NCBI GenBank assembly: GCA_030149525.1
Contig: JASBRJ010000350.1
Location: 1-51,106 of the forward strand
Length of the DNA: 51,106 nucleotides
Origin: a bacterium
Lineage (GTDB): Bacteria > Vulcanimicrobiota > Xenobia > Xenobiales > JADMJV01
Reading direction: 5' to 3'
Shown: positions 1-8,525 of the stretch, one piece after another
Position numbering within the stretch: position 1 is the first letter of the stretch
Layout of the letters: the number at the start of each line of letters is the position of its first letter
Notes under the pieces: model-generated
Seen by the model: the letters and a program-made list of their open reading frames with translations, nothing else
Database searches by the model: none
What the model was told of the DNA's origin: nothing
Position numbers and translations under genes: made by a program

Positions 1-1
1 T

Positions 2-715
2 GTAGAGGCCTTGGAGGCCGAGGGGGTTGCCGTTCAGGCGGCCACGGTCGGCCTGAATCCAACCAATCTTCTTCCCCCTTCCACCGCTTTCACCGACCAG
101 ACCAGAGTCACTCGCTACACGTCCTTGCCCTATTCGCAATATGCTCGGCTGATCCTAAAGGTGAGTTTTAATCTGGGGGCCGACACCACTCTGATGATGG
201 TGGGAGTGGCTAGGGGAGTCAATAACCTAACAGCGGCTCTCGCTCAAGAATCGCAGATTCTAGAGTCGGAGCTTGGAATTAGTCCCTCAGAATATACCTT
301 CCTTGACGGAAGCGGAGGTGGCGATACTCTAGCGACGTCCACCGCCACAGTCGACCTCCTGCAAGCCATGAGCCGAAAAGCCGCCTTCCAAGATTTCTTC
401 GATGCGCTTCCCATACTCGGAACCGACGGCACTCTCATTCCGGTGAATCAGTTTCTCCAAGACCCCACCCTGGCAGGAGCCGCAGCAGGTGTTCACGCCA
501 AAACGGGAACTTTCATCAAGCTGGCCGAGGACAATGTGAGGGTGACGGTCGCCAGTCGCGCTATGGCCGGCTACATCGACACCAAAAGCGGGCGTCGTAT
601 CAGTTTCTCACTGGTGGTAAATAACGGCGGTGTCTTCGACACCTTCGGAGAGACTTCGGCGGTCAATCAGGATTTGGGAACGATCACCGCAATTCTCTGG
701 AGAGATACTTATTAG
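2..715 (+). CDS. dacB: D-alanyl-D-alanine carboxypeptidase/endopeptidase, PBP4 type (peptidase S13), C-terminal part
   Basis: The reading frame is open to the left edge, so the N-terminal half, including the SxxK nucleophile motif, lies outside the window. What remains carries the second and third active-site motifs of class C penicillin-binding proteins: an SxN motif read as S-F-N in KVSFNLGADTT, a DGSG loop (S13 proteins usually have DGSGLS, here DGSGGG), and KTG in HAKTGTF near the C-terminus. Family members are periplasmic serine DD-peptidases that trim or hydrolyse peptidoglycan cross-links. The gene ends convergently with the next one, the two stop codons overlapping by a few bases. Family assignment is firm; the choice between DacB and other S13 members is not. 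Confidence 0.85.
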   Translation, partial: VEALEAEGVAVQAATVGLNPTNLLPPSTAFTDQTRVTRYTSLPYSQYARLILKVSFNLGADTTLMMVGVARGVNNLTAALAQESQILESELGISPSEYTFLDGSGGGDTLATSTATVDLLQAMSRKAAFQDFFDALPILGTDGTLIPVNQFLQDPTLAGAAAGVHAKTGTFIKLAEDNVRVTVASRAMAGYIDTKSGRRISFSLVVNNGGVFDTFGETSAVNQDLGTITAILWRDTY

Positions 716-1857
716 ACCAGAACCTCGATGAGCTTTTCCCAACACGCTCGTCGAGCTCTGGATTGACGCCCCATTTTGCCTCCGAGAGCTAGGCGAAAGC
801 CGGTAGATTCGTGACTGAGAGTCCGCTCTGTCGTGGGCAAACCGGGCAGTCCGAGTTCAGGGCCAAGATCGTAGCCTACGCTTGGGAAAGTCTGGTGAGT
901 GGTTCTTTCCTCCAGTCCGAAGGCTTTTCGCCGTTGAGCACCCAGTTCACTGAACGCTGCACTTGGCCAAATCTGGTCGTCGGAGCCGGAGAAGAAATGG
1001 AGAGGGCAATCGATCTTTTCCACTTCGATTCTCCCCCTGTCGCGGTTCTCGCGGTCGGCCACCGCCTCCGCATAAACCTTGCGAGTGGTCAGAATAGAGC
1101 CGCCTCGGGGCTGTACCGTGGAGTGATCGCAGACCACATGGGGCAACGTCTCTCCTTCTATTTCCCAGGGGGTGAAGCGAAGAGCGCTGCCGGAGAAGAT
1201 GCTGACTGAAGCGAGGTTGCTCACTCGTTGAGCGATTTCCAGACAGGCCTCACTGGCGCGTCCGGAGGCCACTAAATGAACCGGCCATTTTTGAGCTGAG
1301 CCTCGAATCACTTGTAGGAGCGGGTCGAGTTGAGGTGTGTCGGGATGAATAGGGTGGTGAAAGACCTTATATCCAAGACTCTCCAGCATGGCGAAGCCGT
1401 GAGGAGCTCCCGAGGTGCCGTTATGCAGGAAGTGCACGGTGACAGGCTTGCTGACGGGGCTCTCGGTTCGACTGACCCGGATGACCCTTGAACTCCAGAT
1501 CTCCTCCGACCCGTTGAAGAGAAGATATTCAAAGTTGAGTATCCCTGACTCGGGAAGGCAGAAGTCATGACCTTTTCCGTCCACGCATTGTAAGCTGTAG
1601 ATGGGGCCTTCGGCGGCTATACCGTAGTAGCCGTCTCCGAAAGCGGCTGTGGTTCCGGTATTGAAGGTCGTCTGAGCCGACACGAGATAGCCGTTCTCGC
1701 TTTGCCAGAGACGGTCCCGGCCGTCTTTCACCCGGGTGATAAGCTTCATCTCTGTCAGCGGAACGAAGCCTTTTGCGTCCACAGTGGGTGGGGGGGAGCA
1801 CCAGAGGGCCGGTTGCTCGTCAGGAGATTCTAATCTAAGAGTTTGCTGTTCTGTCAT
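712..1857 (-). CDS. BAAT/acyl-CoA thioesterase-like protein, probably catalytically inactive
   Basis: A 381-residue protein with the two-domain layout of the bile acid-CoA:amino acid N-acyltransferase / acyl-CoA thioesterase family. The N-terminal beta-sandwich region contains the SENGYLVSAQTTF and GDGYYGIAAEGP segments. An alpha/beta-hydrolase domain follows, with CPLHFFSGSDDQIWPS holding the expected Asp, and the family-typical LGGK...ARRACW end. Where the family has GxSxG (Ser or Cys nucleophile) I read VASGRASEA, so the nucleophile position is Gly. Where it has GHYI (catalytic His) I read VGYDL. It is therefore probably a pseudo-enzyme or binding protein. The start at 1857 is chosen because its ATG overlaps the malQ stop as ATGA, with AAAGG upstream; a longer frame to 1944 would overlap malQ. 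It is co-transcribed with malQ. Confidence 0.65.
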   Translation of the reverse strand: MTEQQTLRLESPDEQPALWCSPPPTVDAKGFVPLTEMKLITRVKDGRDRLWQSENGYLVSAQTTFNTGTTAAFGDGYYGIAAEGPIYSLQCVDGKGHDFCLPESGILNFEYLLFNGSEEIWSSRVIRVSRTESPVSKPVTVHFLHNGTSGAPHGFAMLESLGYKVFHHPIHPDTPQLDPLLQVIRGSAQKWPVHLVASGRASEACLEIAQRVSNLASVSIFSGSALRFTPWEIEGETLPHVVCDHSTVQPRGGSILTTRKVYAEAVADRENRDRGRIEVEKIDCPLHFFSGSDDQIWPSAAFSELGAQRRKAFGLEERTTHQTFPSVGYDLGPELGLPGLPTTERTLSHESTGFRLALGGKMGRQSRARRACWEKLIEVLV

Positions 1858-3353
1858 GGAGCCTTTCGCCCGGTGATCCAGGTTGCTTCCAGGAGCCATC
1901 CCTGTTTCTTCCTGAGTTCCTCGGAGGTCATTCGCCATTGCCAATTGTCGCTCGCTTTCGACGGGGTGTTCATGCGGCAGTCGGAGCCTTTTTTCAGCAC
2001 GTCCTGAAAAGGAACGATACAGATATCGGCCACCGAACGCATGGCGAGCCGAACCATCTGCTCCACGGCTTCCTCGGTGCTGATGTCTTCTCTAAGGCCG
2101 AGATAGTGACGGAAGAACTTTTGCTCCTGGGTTCTTTCCTCATCTTCATACCAGCCTGCGGTGGTATCGTTGTCGTGAGTTCCGGTGTAGACCACGAAGT
2201 TGGAACGGTAGTTGTGCGGCAAGAAGTCGTTTGTCGGCTCGGAGAAAGCGAACTGGAGAACTTTCATGCCCGGGAGTTCGAACTGATCCCGCAACTCATT
2301 GACATCGGGGGTGATGTCACCCAGGTCTTCGGCCACTACGGGGAGATCGGGGAACTCGCTCTGGAGGAGTTTGAACAGCTTCTCTCCAGGAGCTTTCTTC
2401 CATTCACCGCCTATGGCCGTCTTTTCACCGGCCGGCACCGACCAATATCCGGCAAAGCCACGAAAATGGTCGATGCGAACCATGTCGTAGAGACGAAGGG
2501 ATGAGCGGATTCTGTCTGCCCACCAGCGGAATCGAGTGCTCTGGTGTTTTTCCCACTTGTAGAGCGGATTGCCCCAAAGCTGGCCGTCTTTGGAGAAGTA
2601 GTCGGGCGGGACTCCCGCCACAGCGAGCGGCTTACGCTCTTTGTCGAACTGGAAGAGGTCGGGATTAGCCCAGGCATCGGCGGAGTCCAGAGCCACAAAG
2701 ATCGGGATGTCACCAAGAATTTTCACTCCCGCCTTTTTCGCTTTGGCCCGAACGGCTTGCCACTGCTCGTTGAAAAACCACTGGATCACACGGTGTATGT
2801 CCAGCACGGTCGCCTTCTCGGTTCGAACCTTATCCAGAGCCGGTTTTCGTCGCTTCCTCAAGGGGGCGGGCCACTCTTGCCAGGACTTCTCCTGTTCCTC
2901 TTTGATAGCCATGTAGAGGACGTAATCTTCCAGCCAGTGCTCTTGTTCCTCACAGAACTTCTTGAAAGCCGCTTTCTGCTTCTTATCGGCTCGCTTTTCA
3001 AACTGTTCGGCGATAGCGTAGAGGGCGGGGCGCCGTTTCTCGTAGAGGTTACAATAGTCGATTTTGGCTTCGTCGCAGTCGAACTTTGACTTCTCCAACT
3101 CCTCTTCGGTGGCCAGGCCGGATTTCACCAACTCTTCGATGGAGATGAGGTACGGGTTCCCCGCGTGTGTTGAAAAGCTCTGATAAGGGCTATCCCCATA
3201 GCCGGTGGGGCCAAGAGGAAGCACCTGCCAGATGGTCTGATGATGCTCTTTGCAAAAGTCGAGAAATGTATCGACCTGGTCGTTGAGTGTGCCGCCCCCG
3301 ATAGAACCGGGCAGAGATAGTGGATGAAGGAGAATTCCCGCGCATCTGTTCAT
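1854..3353 (-). CDS. malQ: 4-alpha-glucanotransferase (amylomaltase)
   Basis: A 499-residue GH77 enzyme that transfers alpha-1,4-glucan segments between malto-oligosaccharides in cytoplasmic glycogen or maltodextrin metabolism. The N-terminus ILLHPLSLPGSIGGG and the WQVLPLGPTGYGDSPYQS block are typical. The catalytic residues are all visible: the nucleophile Asp near 295 in MVRIDHFRGF, the acid/base Glu near 342 in VVAEDLG, and the transition-state Asp near 394 in GTHDNDT. The length equals the usual short bacterial form. The Shine-Dalgarno before 3353 is weak, but this Met sits at the conserved family N-terminus. It overlaps the downstream BAAT-like gene by 4 bases (ATGA), so the two are translationally coupled. 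Confidence 0.95.
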   Translation of the reverse strand: MNRCAGILLHPLSLPGSIGGGTLNDQVDTFLDFCKEHHQTIWQVLPLGPTGYGDSPYQSFSTHAGNPYLISIEELVKSGLATEEELEKSKFDCDEAKIDYCNLYEKRRPALYAIAEQFEKRADKKQKAAFKKFCEEQEHWLEDYVLYMAIKEEQEKSWQEWPAPLRKRRKPALDKVRTEKATVLDIHRVIQWFFNEQWQAVRAKAKKAGVKILGDIPIFVALDSADAWANPDLFQFDKERKPLAVAGVPPDYFSKDGQLWGNPLYKWEKHQSTRFRWWADRIRSSLRLYDMVRIDHFRGFAGYWSVPAGEKTAIGGEWKKAPGEKLFKLLQSEFPDLPVVAEDLGDITPDVNELRDQFELPGMKVLQFAFSEPTNDFLPHNYRSNFVVYTGTHDNDTTAGWYEDEERTQEQKFFRHYLGLREDISTEEAVEQMVRLAMRSVADICIVPFQDVLKKGSDCRMNTPSKASDNWQWRMTSEELRKKQGWLLEATWITGRKAP

Positions 3354-3468
3354 GGGCGAGGGCTTGAACCTCGGACGGATTTGCCCTGCTATCCACCGAC
3401 TCAGAGACGTTTCTTCAGAGCATGAATAAATTTGCCTTTACGATAAGTGTTCTGCTATTGTTTTTCTT

Positions 3469-4266
3469 ATGAGAAAATTAGTCGGGGTGATTTGGGTCAA
3501 TCTTCTTCTCTTTCTGTTGGTCGGATGCGATTCGAAGCCGAAGGGGCCTAGCTATCAAGCTGTTGAGGGCTCGGGAGACCCTGTTTCCGTCCGCTGGGAT
3601 TTCAGCCAAGCGGTAAAGCATGACTATCGGTTTGACCAACTCACAGATTTCCACCTCGGCTCTATTGCGGGGGCAACTCGTGAGAAGAACAAGATCAAAG
3701 GCGACTGTCTGGTGTCGAGTGAGGGTGACTCGCTGGCCGACTTGAAGATTGCCAACCTCAAGATCGACAAATCTGAGTCCACAGAGGTCGGAATGAAGCA
3801 TGGTGCGGCTCAAACCGAAGAGGTGATACTGGCCGGAATGCATGAAGATGGTGCCTTTTCCACCCAGAAAGAGCTTGAGCATCTGGCGCTCGCCACCGTT
3901 TTCAAGCTCCCGGACGCGCCGATCGCCGAGGGGGCTACCGAAGTGACCGATCTAGAGCTTCCCATGAACTGGAACAACGGTCCGGGAAAGCTTCGCGGGA
4001 AGCAGGCAACATCTTTTGTGGGGTACTACGAGATCTACGGGGTGAACTGTATCCACCTGGAGTCGAAGTACGAATATTACGAGTTTGTCAGCGATTCCGG
4101 CGATGTCTCCAGTTCCAAGTTGATGAACGTCAAAGGAACCTCGAGTATCTATTTTGACCAAGAATCGAATCGGATTCACAGGAGCGTGAGCGAATGCAAT
4201 ATTAAGTTTGACATGGGGCTTGCCAGCGCGGATCAAACAGTGAAGATCACGCTCCATAAGATCTAA
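3469..4266 (+). CDS. Predicted lipoprotein of unknown function
   Basis: A 265-residue protein beginning MRKL, then a hydrophobic stretch ending in the lipobox LLVGC around residue 20, so it should be lipid-modified and membrane anchored in the periplasm or outer membrane. The mature part is mixed polar with beta-strand-like alternation (for example VNCIHLESKYEYYEFVSDSG) and no catalytic motif that I recognise. The gene stands alone between divergent malQ and a strong terminator. A weak sigma70-like pair (TTGCCT, 18 bp, TATTGT) lies just upstream, which would make the leader very short. Function unknown. Confidence 0.75.
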   Translation: MRKLVGVIWVNLLLFLLVGCDSKPKGPSYQAVEGSGDPVSVRWDFSQAVKHDYRFDQLTDFHLGSIAGATREKNKIKGDCLVSSEGDSLADLKIANLKIDKSESTEVGMKHGAAQTEEVILAGMHEDGAFSTQKELEHLALATVFKLPDAPIAEGATEVTDLELPMNWNNGPGKLRGKQATSFVGYYEIYGVNCIHLESKYEYYEFVSDSGDVSSSKLMNVKGTSSIYFDQESNRIHRSVSECNIKFDMGLASADQTVKITLHKI

Positions 4267-4354
4267 TCTGTCCGCACTCATGGGTCTAAATGCACGCAAT
4301 CTTGACAAAGTCTCGATTCAGGCTCGACAATCGTCCTGTAAGATACAGGAGAAG

Positions 4355-4413
4355 CACCGCTAGGAACTCGATTTGACCCCCCCCGACATGAGTTTCAAGC
4401 GGTGTTTTTTTTT
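4355..4413 (+). terminator. Rho-independent terminator of the lipoprotein gene
   Basis: Arms at 4355-4369 (CACCGCTAGGAACTC) and 4390-4404 (GAGTTTCAAGCGGTG) pair over 15 bp with one mismatch and one G-U, and nine T residues follow at once. A second small perfect hairpin (TCCTGTA-AGA-TACAGGA, 4334-4350) lies just before it. Confidence 0.85.
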
Positions 4414-4475
4414 GTTTCAGTGGTCAACCTGTTTGAGAAGAGATGACTTTCAGCTCATGGGGGTAACTTAAGAGC

Positions 4476-5666
4476 GTGTCTCGGAAATCTCATCGACCGG
4501 TATCAAGACTTCTCCAAGAGCTTCGCGCTGAGGGGCAATTCGTCTCCAGCGGGCATTTCAGTGTCGACTTCAAGCGGGCGCTTCAAAAACGCGCCGGATA
4601 CGAACTCGCTAGTTTTGAGTTGGCCGTACTGAAATTCGTTCAGGCCGGTGTTGCTGTTGGGGCCACAGAGCTTGCTCTCACAGAAAGCTCCACTGAGATG
4701 GTCTTCTCGGCTCATCAGGCAAATTGGACTCGGAACCAGGTTTTCGAGTCTCTCTATCGACCAGGGCGAAATGATAAAAATGGAGCCCACCATCTTGGGC
4801 AGGCGCTTCGCTACTGGCTGAAGGCTTTCAAGAGCGGCGTCCTGGTCGAGTTGCCCGAGCCCCCCGCCTATTTCTGGCGCGGTGAGACCTTCGAGGAGAT
4901 CGAAACGGGCCTGCCGCCTTTCGAGGGTCTTCGACTTTCGCTCGTAGGAGAGAATGGGGGGGCGGGTTTCTCCAGCACTCCGGGGGCCTTAGGGCACTTG
5001 CTCTTCGATCAGTGTCACAGTTGTCCGATTCCGCTGTTCCTAGACGGCAAACGGATAAACGGCTTCAACAACGACCCGCACAGTGGCTACCTGCCGGAAT
5101 TGAGACTTCCATTTACTCAGAAGTTTTGGAGCGCCGACGATGAGTATCTTACAGCTTTTCGGCTTTGTGCAGGAGTCGACCGGTCCTTATTGCGACTGTC
5201 GGAGCTTTCCGGTTGGTCTGATTCAGAGGTCTTTCCCAGGGACTGCTCTATGGCGAGCTTCTTAACCGCCAATCTAAGGTGTTCACCCCAGCCGTCTTTT
5301 CTCTTGTGGACCCGTGACGGAGTGATTATCAAGCGTGAAGAACTCCCTCCTCTCGGCTGTATTGGAATAACCATGATTTTGTGCGGAGACGAGTTGAGCG
5401 TTGACTTGAGTGGGCTCAAGCTGATCGAGGGTCAGCTTTTTGAGTTGCAAAAACGGAACGCACTCGTTATGGCAAAGCAGGCGCTCATTCATCTTGCCGA
5501 GTCTGGGGAAAAGCTTGAAATCGAGGATAACAAGGACTCTCTCCTAGAGCGAGCACGCTCTTTCCTTGGAATGCGAAAGAAGCCGGGGTCGGAACTGAAC
5601 GCCATTGAGTTAGAGGTTTTACAACAGCACCTGATCCACTTATGTGCCGAGTATTGGAGTCCCTGA
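4476..5666 (+). CDS. Uncharacterised protein, possibly distantly GHKL/HSP90-ATPase-like
   Basis: A 396-residue protein of unknown function. The GTG start at 4476 follows a purine-rich TAAGAG. No signal peptide or membrane segment is evident. The middle contains FEGLRLSLVGENGGAGFSS and, after a Cys pair (DQCHSCPIPLFLDG), the phrase FLDGKRINGF. The order of an N-terminal helical block, a glycine-rich segment and then a short pi-x-x-x-DG strand reminds me of GHKL/HSP90-like proteins. I cannot find the paired Asn/Asp ATP-lid motifs, so this is a weak guess. It ends at a decayed gene on the other strand whose residual frame runs into its 3' end. Confidence 0.6.
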   Translation: MSRKSHRPVSRLLQELRAEGQFVSSGHFSVDFKRALQKRAGYELASFELAVLKFVQAGVAVGATELALTESSTEMVFSAHQANWTRNQVFESLYRPGRNDKNGAHHLGQALRYWLKAFKSGVLVELPEPPAYFWRGETFEEIETGLPPFEGLRLSLVGENGGAGFSSTPGALGHLLFDQCHSCPIPLFLDGKRINGFNNDPHSGYLPELRLPFTQKFWSADDEYLTAFRLCAGVDRSLLRLSELSGWSDSEVFPRDCSMASFLTANLRCSPQPSFLLWTRDGVIIKREELPPLGCIGITMILCGDELSVDLSGLKLIEGQLFELQKRNALVMAKQALIHLAESGEKLEIEDNKDSLLERARSFLGMRKKPGSELNAIELEVLQQHLIHLCAEYWSP

Positions 5667-5669
5667 GAC

Positions 5670-6760
5670 AAACCTTGGCTAAACCTGTGAGGTCTGTGTT
5701 GGCCAGGTCGAAGGCCACAAGCGGGGTTTCCTGGTGGTTGAGGGACAAGGTTGGGTTGGCGCCCTGAACAACTGCATCTTTTGGAGCTTCGAGAGCTACT
5801 GCAGCCTTCGAGTCCGGAACCGTAAACTGCGTTATGCTTGTCTGAATTCGTCCAAACGAATCAGATACCGTGATGCTAAGAGAGTATGAACCTGGTGATA
5901 ACGATTCCAGGTAGACCAAGTTTTCCACGCTCTGTACGGGGGTGAAGGGTATGTCGGCAACTATCTGCTGGTCTTGGCGAATTAAATAGCTGTACCCGAC
6001 CTCGTGTCCACCGGCGTAGCTGAACTGAAATAAGGAGTCCGTCATAACTTGAGAGGTCTCAAACGTGACTTCTAGATCGGGTAAACGAGGTGAACCATAG
6101 GATGCAATCTTTTCTAGGATTGCAGCACGGATGTCCAACACCAACTGCTCCCCCTCATCGGTCTCGATCTCAGATCTCATGTCAAAGATTGTATTCTGTA
6201 CCTCGACCAGAAACATTCCCCGAGAAAAAATTTGGTGAGTAGGTAGCCTATCTACCAGCAAGTCGACCTCTTCGTCCTTGGTAAGTCGACCATGGGGTCT
6301 GTTTGTTCGGACCTGATAACCAGTCCAGGCTCGACTTAACTCCTCCAAATCTGGAAAGTACCCGAAAGTCAGCACCAAATGCCTTGGACGCTCCTGTGGA
6401 GAGGACGCGTCCATGACCCAGGTTTGTCTAATCAAAGATAGTTCATCAATGTTGCCACGGCTAGGATAGTTGAAAGTAAGCACCTCTTCTGCCCTCTTAA
6501 GAAAACCTCTGTCTATCAGCCTTTGATCGACCTTGATGGATTCCAGTGTGAGGTCGTTAATGTTTTGAGCGTTTCCAAGCTGGGGATTGCTGTAGAAATA
6601 GAGAGCCGACCCCTCTTTCATCACAACCGGAACCACCTTGTCCCCGTCTTTTTGCCATTGATCAACGTCGTTCGGTGCGGAGTCGTTGATGTGTCGTAAA
6701 TTGGGTAGGGTCCGTTGTCTGTTCGCTCGACTTCGGAGTTACTATCGGCAAGATGACCTC
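5670..6760 (-). pseudogene. Decayed chimeric copy of the neighbouring DNRLRE/lipoprotein gene pair
   Basis: About 140 bp at 6605-6752 is nearly identical to 9856-10000 inside the large lipoprotein gene, but carries a single-base deletion (GATGTGTCG against GATGTAGTCG) that breaks the frame. About 85 bp at 5690-5765 is nearly identical to 7530-7612 inside the DNRLRE gene. Between these ends the frame is still open (6636 down to beyond 5670) and encodes a diverged relative of the N-terminal half of the DNRLRE protein; compare SLSPGSYSLSITVSDSFGRI with ELAPGTYRFRFVVGDRLGRG. The DNRLRE domain itself is missing, cut off at the 3' end of the 4476-5666 gene. The residual open frame therefore reads antisense into that gene and its last residues are meaningless. 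Best explained as duplication, internal deletion and decay. Confidence 0.75.
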
Positions 6761-6764
6761 CCGT

Positions 6765-8525
6765 TCAACTTAACCATGTTCGATACAAGACAGTTGAAGC
6801 CAAGCATAAAGAGGGATTTGAGTGGGTGACTGTCCGAAGGACTTGGTCTCCGACGAAAGCGGCTGTGGGATTTTCTTTGAGGAATTCTCTCAAGTTGTTG
6901 AGTTCAGACCTTCTCCGAAGAGCGCGCAGTTTGAAGCCGGTGGAACCAAAACCCAAATCGCCCAATAGCGATGTTCCTTCTTGGGAACCGGAAGCTTTGG
7001 CCATCGGTCCACTGAACTCCAAGAGCAGCTTGGGAGCCAATTCCGAATTCCCGCCTTCCTTGGAGGTGAAGCTGAAGTTGCCGGTCTGAAAGTGGCCCTT
7101 TTGCTTTAGGAGCCAACCCTCATAGTAACCGTTCAAAACATCTTGGGTCACATCGAACTCGACGGCTCCGGTTTGGCGATTTCTCACCGGAACGGATGGA
7201 GCGCTCCTTGGACCGAGAGCCGTTCTCGCTCCGAACCACTTCGAAGATCCGTCCGGGCGGTTGTTCCTAATCTCCTCATCCAGCGGCGAAAACCAGGTCA
7301 CTCCCGGTCCACTTCCGTTATTACCGGAATGTCCGTGTCTGCGGCTGCCATGGTGACTCCCGAACTTTCCCTTACGGCCACGGCGGTCTGACTCATAACC
7401 GTTTCCCTCGGCCCAGGCCTGCGTCAAAGGATAAACTTCAATGGCCTGGGAGTTGTTCCAGCCACGGCGTCTAGAATGACCGTTGCCGGGAAACTCGCAG
7501 CCTTCAAGATTCATGACCAGGGTGGCTTTGGTTAAACCGGTGAGGTCTGTGTTGGCCAGGTCGAAGGCCACAATCGGGGTTTCCTGGTGGTTGAGGGACA
7601 AGGTTGGGTTGGCACCCAGGTTTTGGTGGGGTTTGGTGGATTTTAGGGTGGAGTCTTTTAGAGGAAAAAGACTATGATTGCTAGGTTGATCTGCAACTTC
7701 CAGCGTATCGTCGTACTGTTTCCCTCTTCCAAGGCGATCTCCAACAACAAAACGAAAACGGTAAGTGCCTGGTGCCAGTTCCGTATCGTTTAAGGAGACC
7801 TTTATCATCTTTTGATTTTCTTTCAGAAACTTAGCCTTCTCCTCCATCACAACCTTGTACAGTCCTTTGGAGTTTGGCTCTGACAAATCCCATCGATAGA
7901 AAGGCTCTATACCTCCTTCGAAACTAGCGGTAACGGCATAGTTAGGGCTCGCCTCTTTTTGAAACTGAACCACGAACTCTGGTAGTGCAGGTTGGCCCGC
8001 TACCACGATCTTCTGAACAAGAGTCTGTTTTAGGTTGTTGAAGAGATTCTTGGAAGGTAAACCACTGGTACCTTGCAGGGGCAGGTCAATAACCGAGAAT
8101 CCAACAACGAAATGACCCTTGATAAAAACCGTGCTGAGCCCCTTGTTTCTAATCACGTCGAAACCCGCTTCTTGGTAGTTGAACAAAAGGTCGCCCACAT
8201 TGAATGTGCTTCTAAGGGCATCAAAAGCATCGGCTACCATGCTGGGTTGCTCAAAGTACCCATAGACCAGCTCCACAGCAAGCTCTTGATACTCTTGGCT
8301 CTCCAGTTCTTTACCATTCCATCGCATTCTTCTGAATACGAGATTCTCTGTGTCCGATTCCGAAAGGTTCATCGTGTAGTCCTGTTTGAGAGAAAATCCA
8401 AGATTTTGAAGATATTCTGACACGATGATGCTATCGGTTCTTTGGTCTGCCTCCTGTGCGAAGGCGGGTAAGGCCCAGAAGACTGCTACACCAATGAGAA
8501 GAAAGTGCAAGAATCTTGAAATCAT
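6765..8525 (-). CDS. Secreted DNRLRE (CBM96-like) domain protein
   Basis: A 586-residue protein with a clear Sec signal peptide (FLHFLLIGVAVFWALPAFA). Residues about 25-290 form an uncharacterised alpha/beta region ending in a small Ig-like strand set (LAPGTYRFRFVVGDRLGRG). Residues about 300-515 match the DNRLRE/disaggregatase-type beta-sandwich: GANPTLSLNHQE, VAFDLANTDLTGLTKATLVMNL, PLTQAWAEGNG, GVTWFSP, VEFDVTQDVLNGYYEGWLL and PKLLLEF. These domains bind carbohydrates or act in cell-surface stalks. The loop region is rich in His, Arg and Gly. Its ATG overlaps the stop of the upstream lipoprotein gene (ATGA at 8522-8525), so the two are one unit. A decayed relative lies immediately downstream. 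Confidence 0.8.
   Translation of the reverse strand: MISRFLHFLLIGVAVFWALPAFAQEADQRTDSIIVSEYLQNLGFSLKQDYTMNLSESDTENLVFRRMRWNGKELESQEYQELAVELVYGYFEQPSMVADAFDALRSTFNVGDLLFNYQEAGFDVIRNKGLSTVFIKGHFVVGFSVIDLPLQGTSGLPSKNLFNNLKQTLVQKIVVAGQPALPEFVVQFQKEASPNYAVTASFEGGIEPFYRWDLSEPNSKGLYKVVMEEKAKFLKENQKMIKVSLNDTELAPGTYRFRFVVGDRLGRGKQYDDTLEVADQPSNHSLFPLKDSTLKSTKPHQNLGANPTLSLNHQETPIVAFDLANTDLTGLTKATLVMNLEGCEFPGNGHSRRRGWNNSQAIEVYPLTQAWAEGNGYESDRRGRKGKFGSHHGSRRHGHSGNNGSGPGVTWFSPLDEEIRNNRPDGSSKWFGARTALGPRSAPSVPVRNRQTGAVEFDVTQDVLNGYYEGWLLKQKGHFQTGNFSFTSKEGGNSELAPKLLLEFSGPMAKASGSQEGTSLLGDLGFGSTGFKLRALRRRSELNNLREFLKENPTAAFVGDQVLRTVTHSNPSLCLASTVLYRTWLS

Noticed and set aside
3432-3461. Sigma70 promoter for the lipoprotein gene
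   Set aside because: Only four of six bases match in each box and the start would be almost leaderless, so it is not listed as a feature.
5485-5669. 3' part of the minus-strand frame over the 4476-5666 gene
   Set aside because: Homology to the DNRLRE gene stops at about 5690; beyond that the frame is only antisense to the plus-strand gene.
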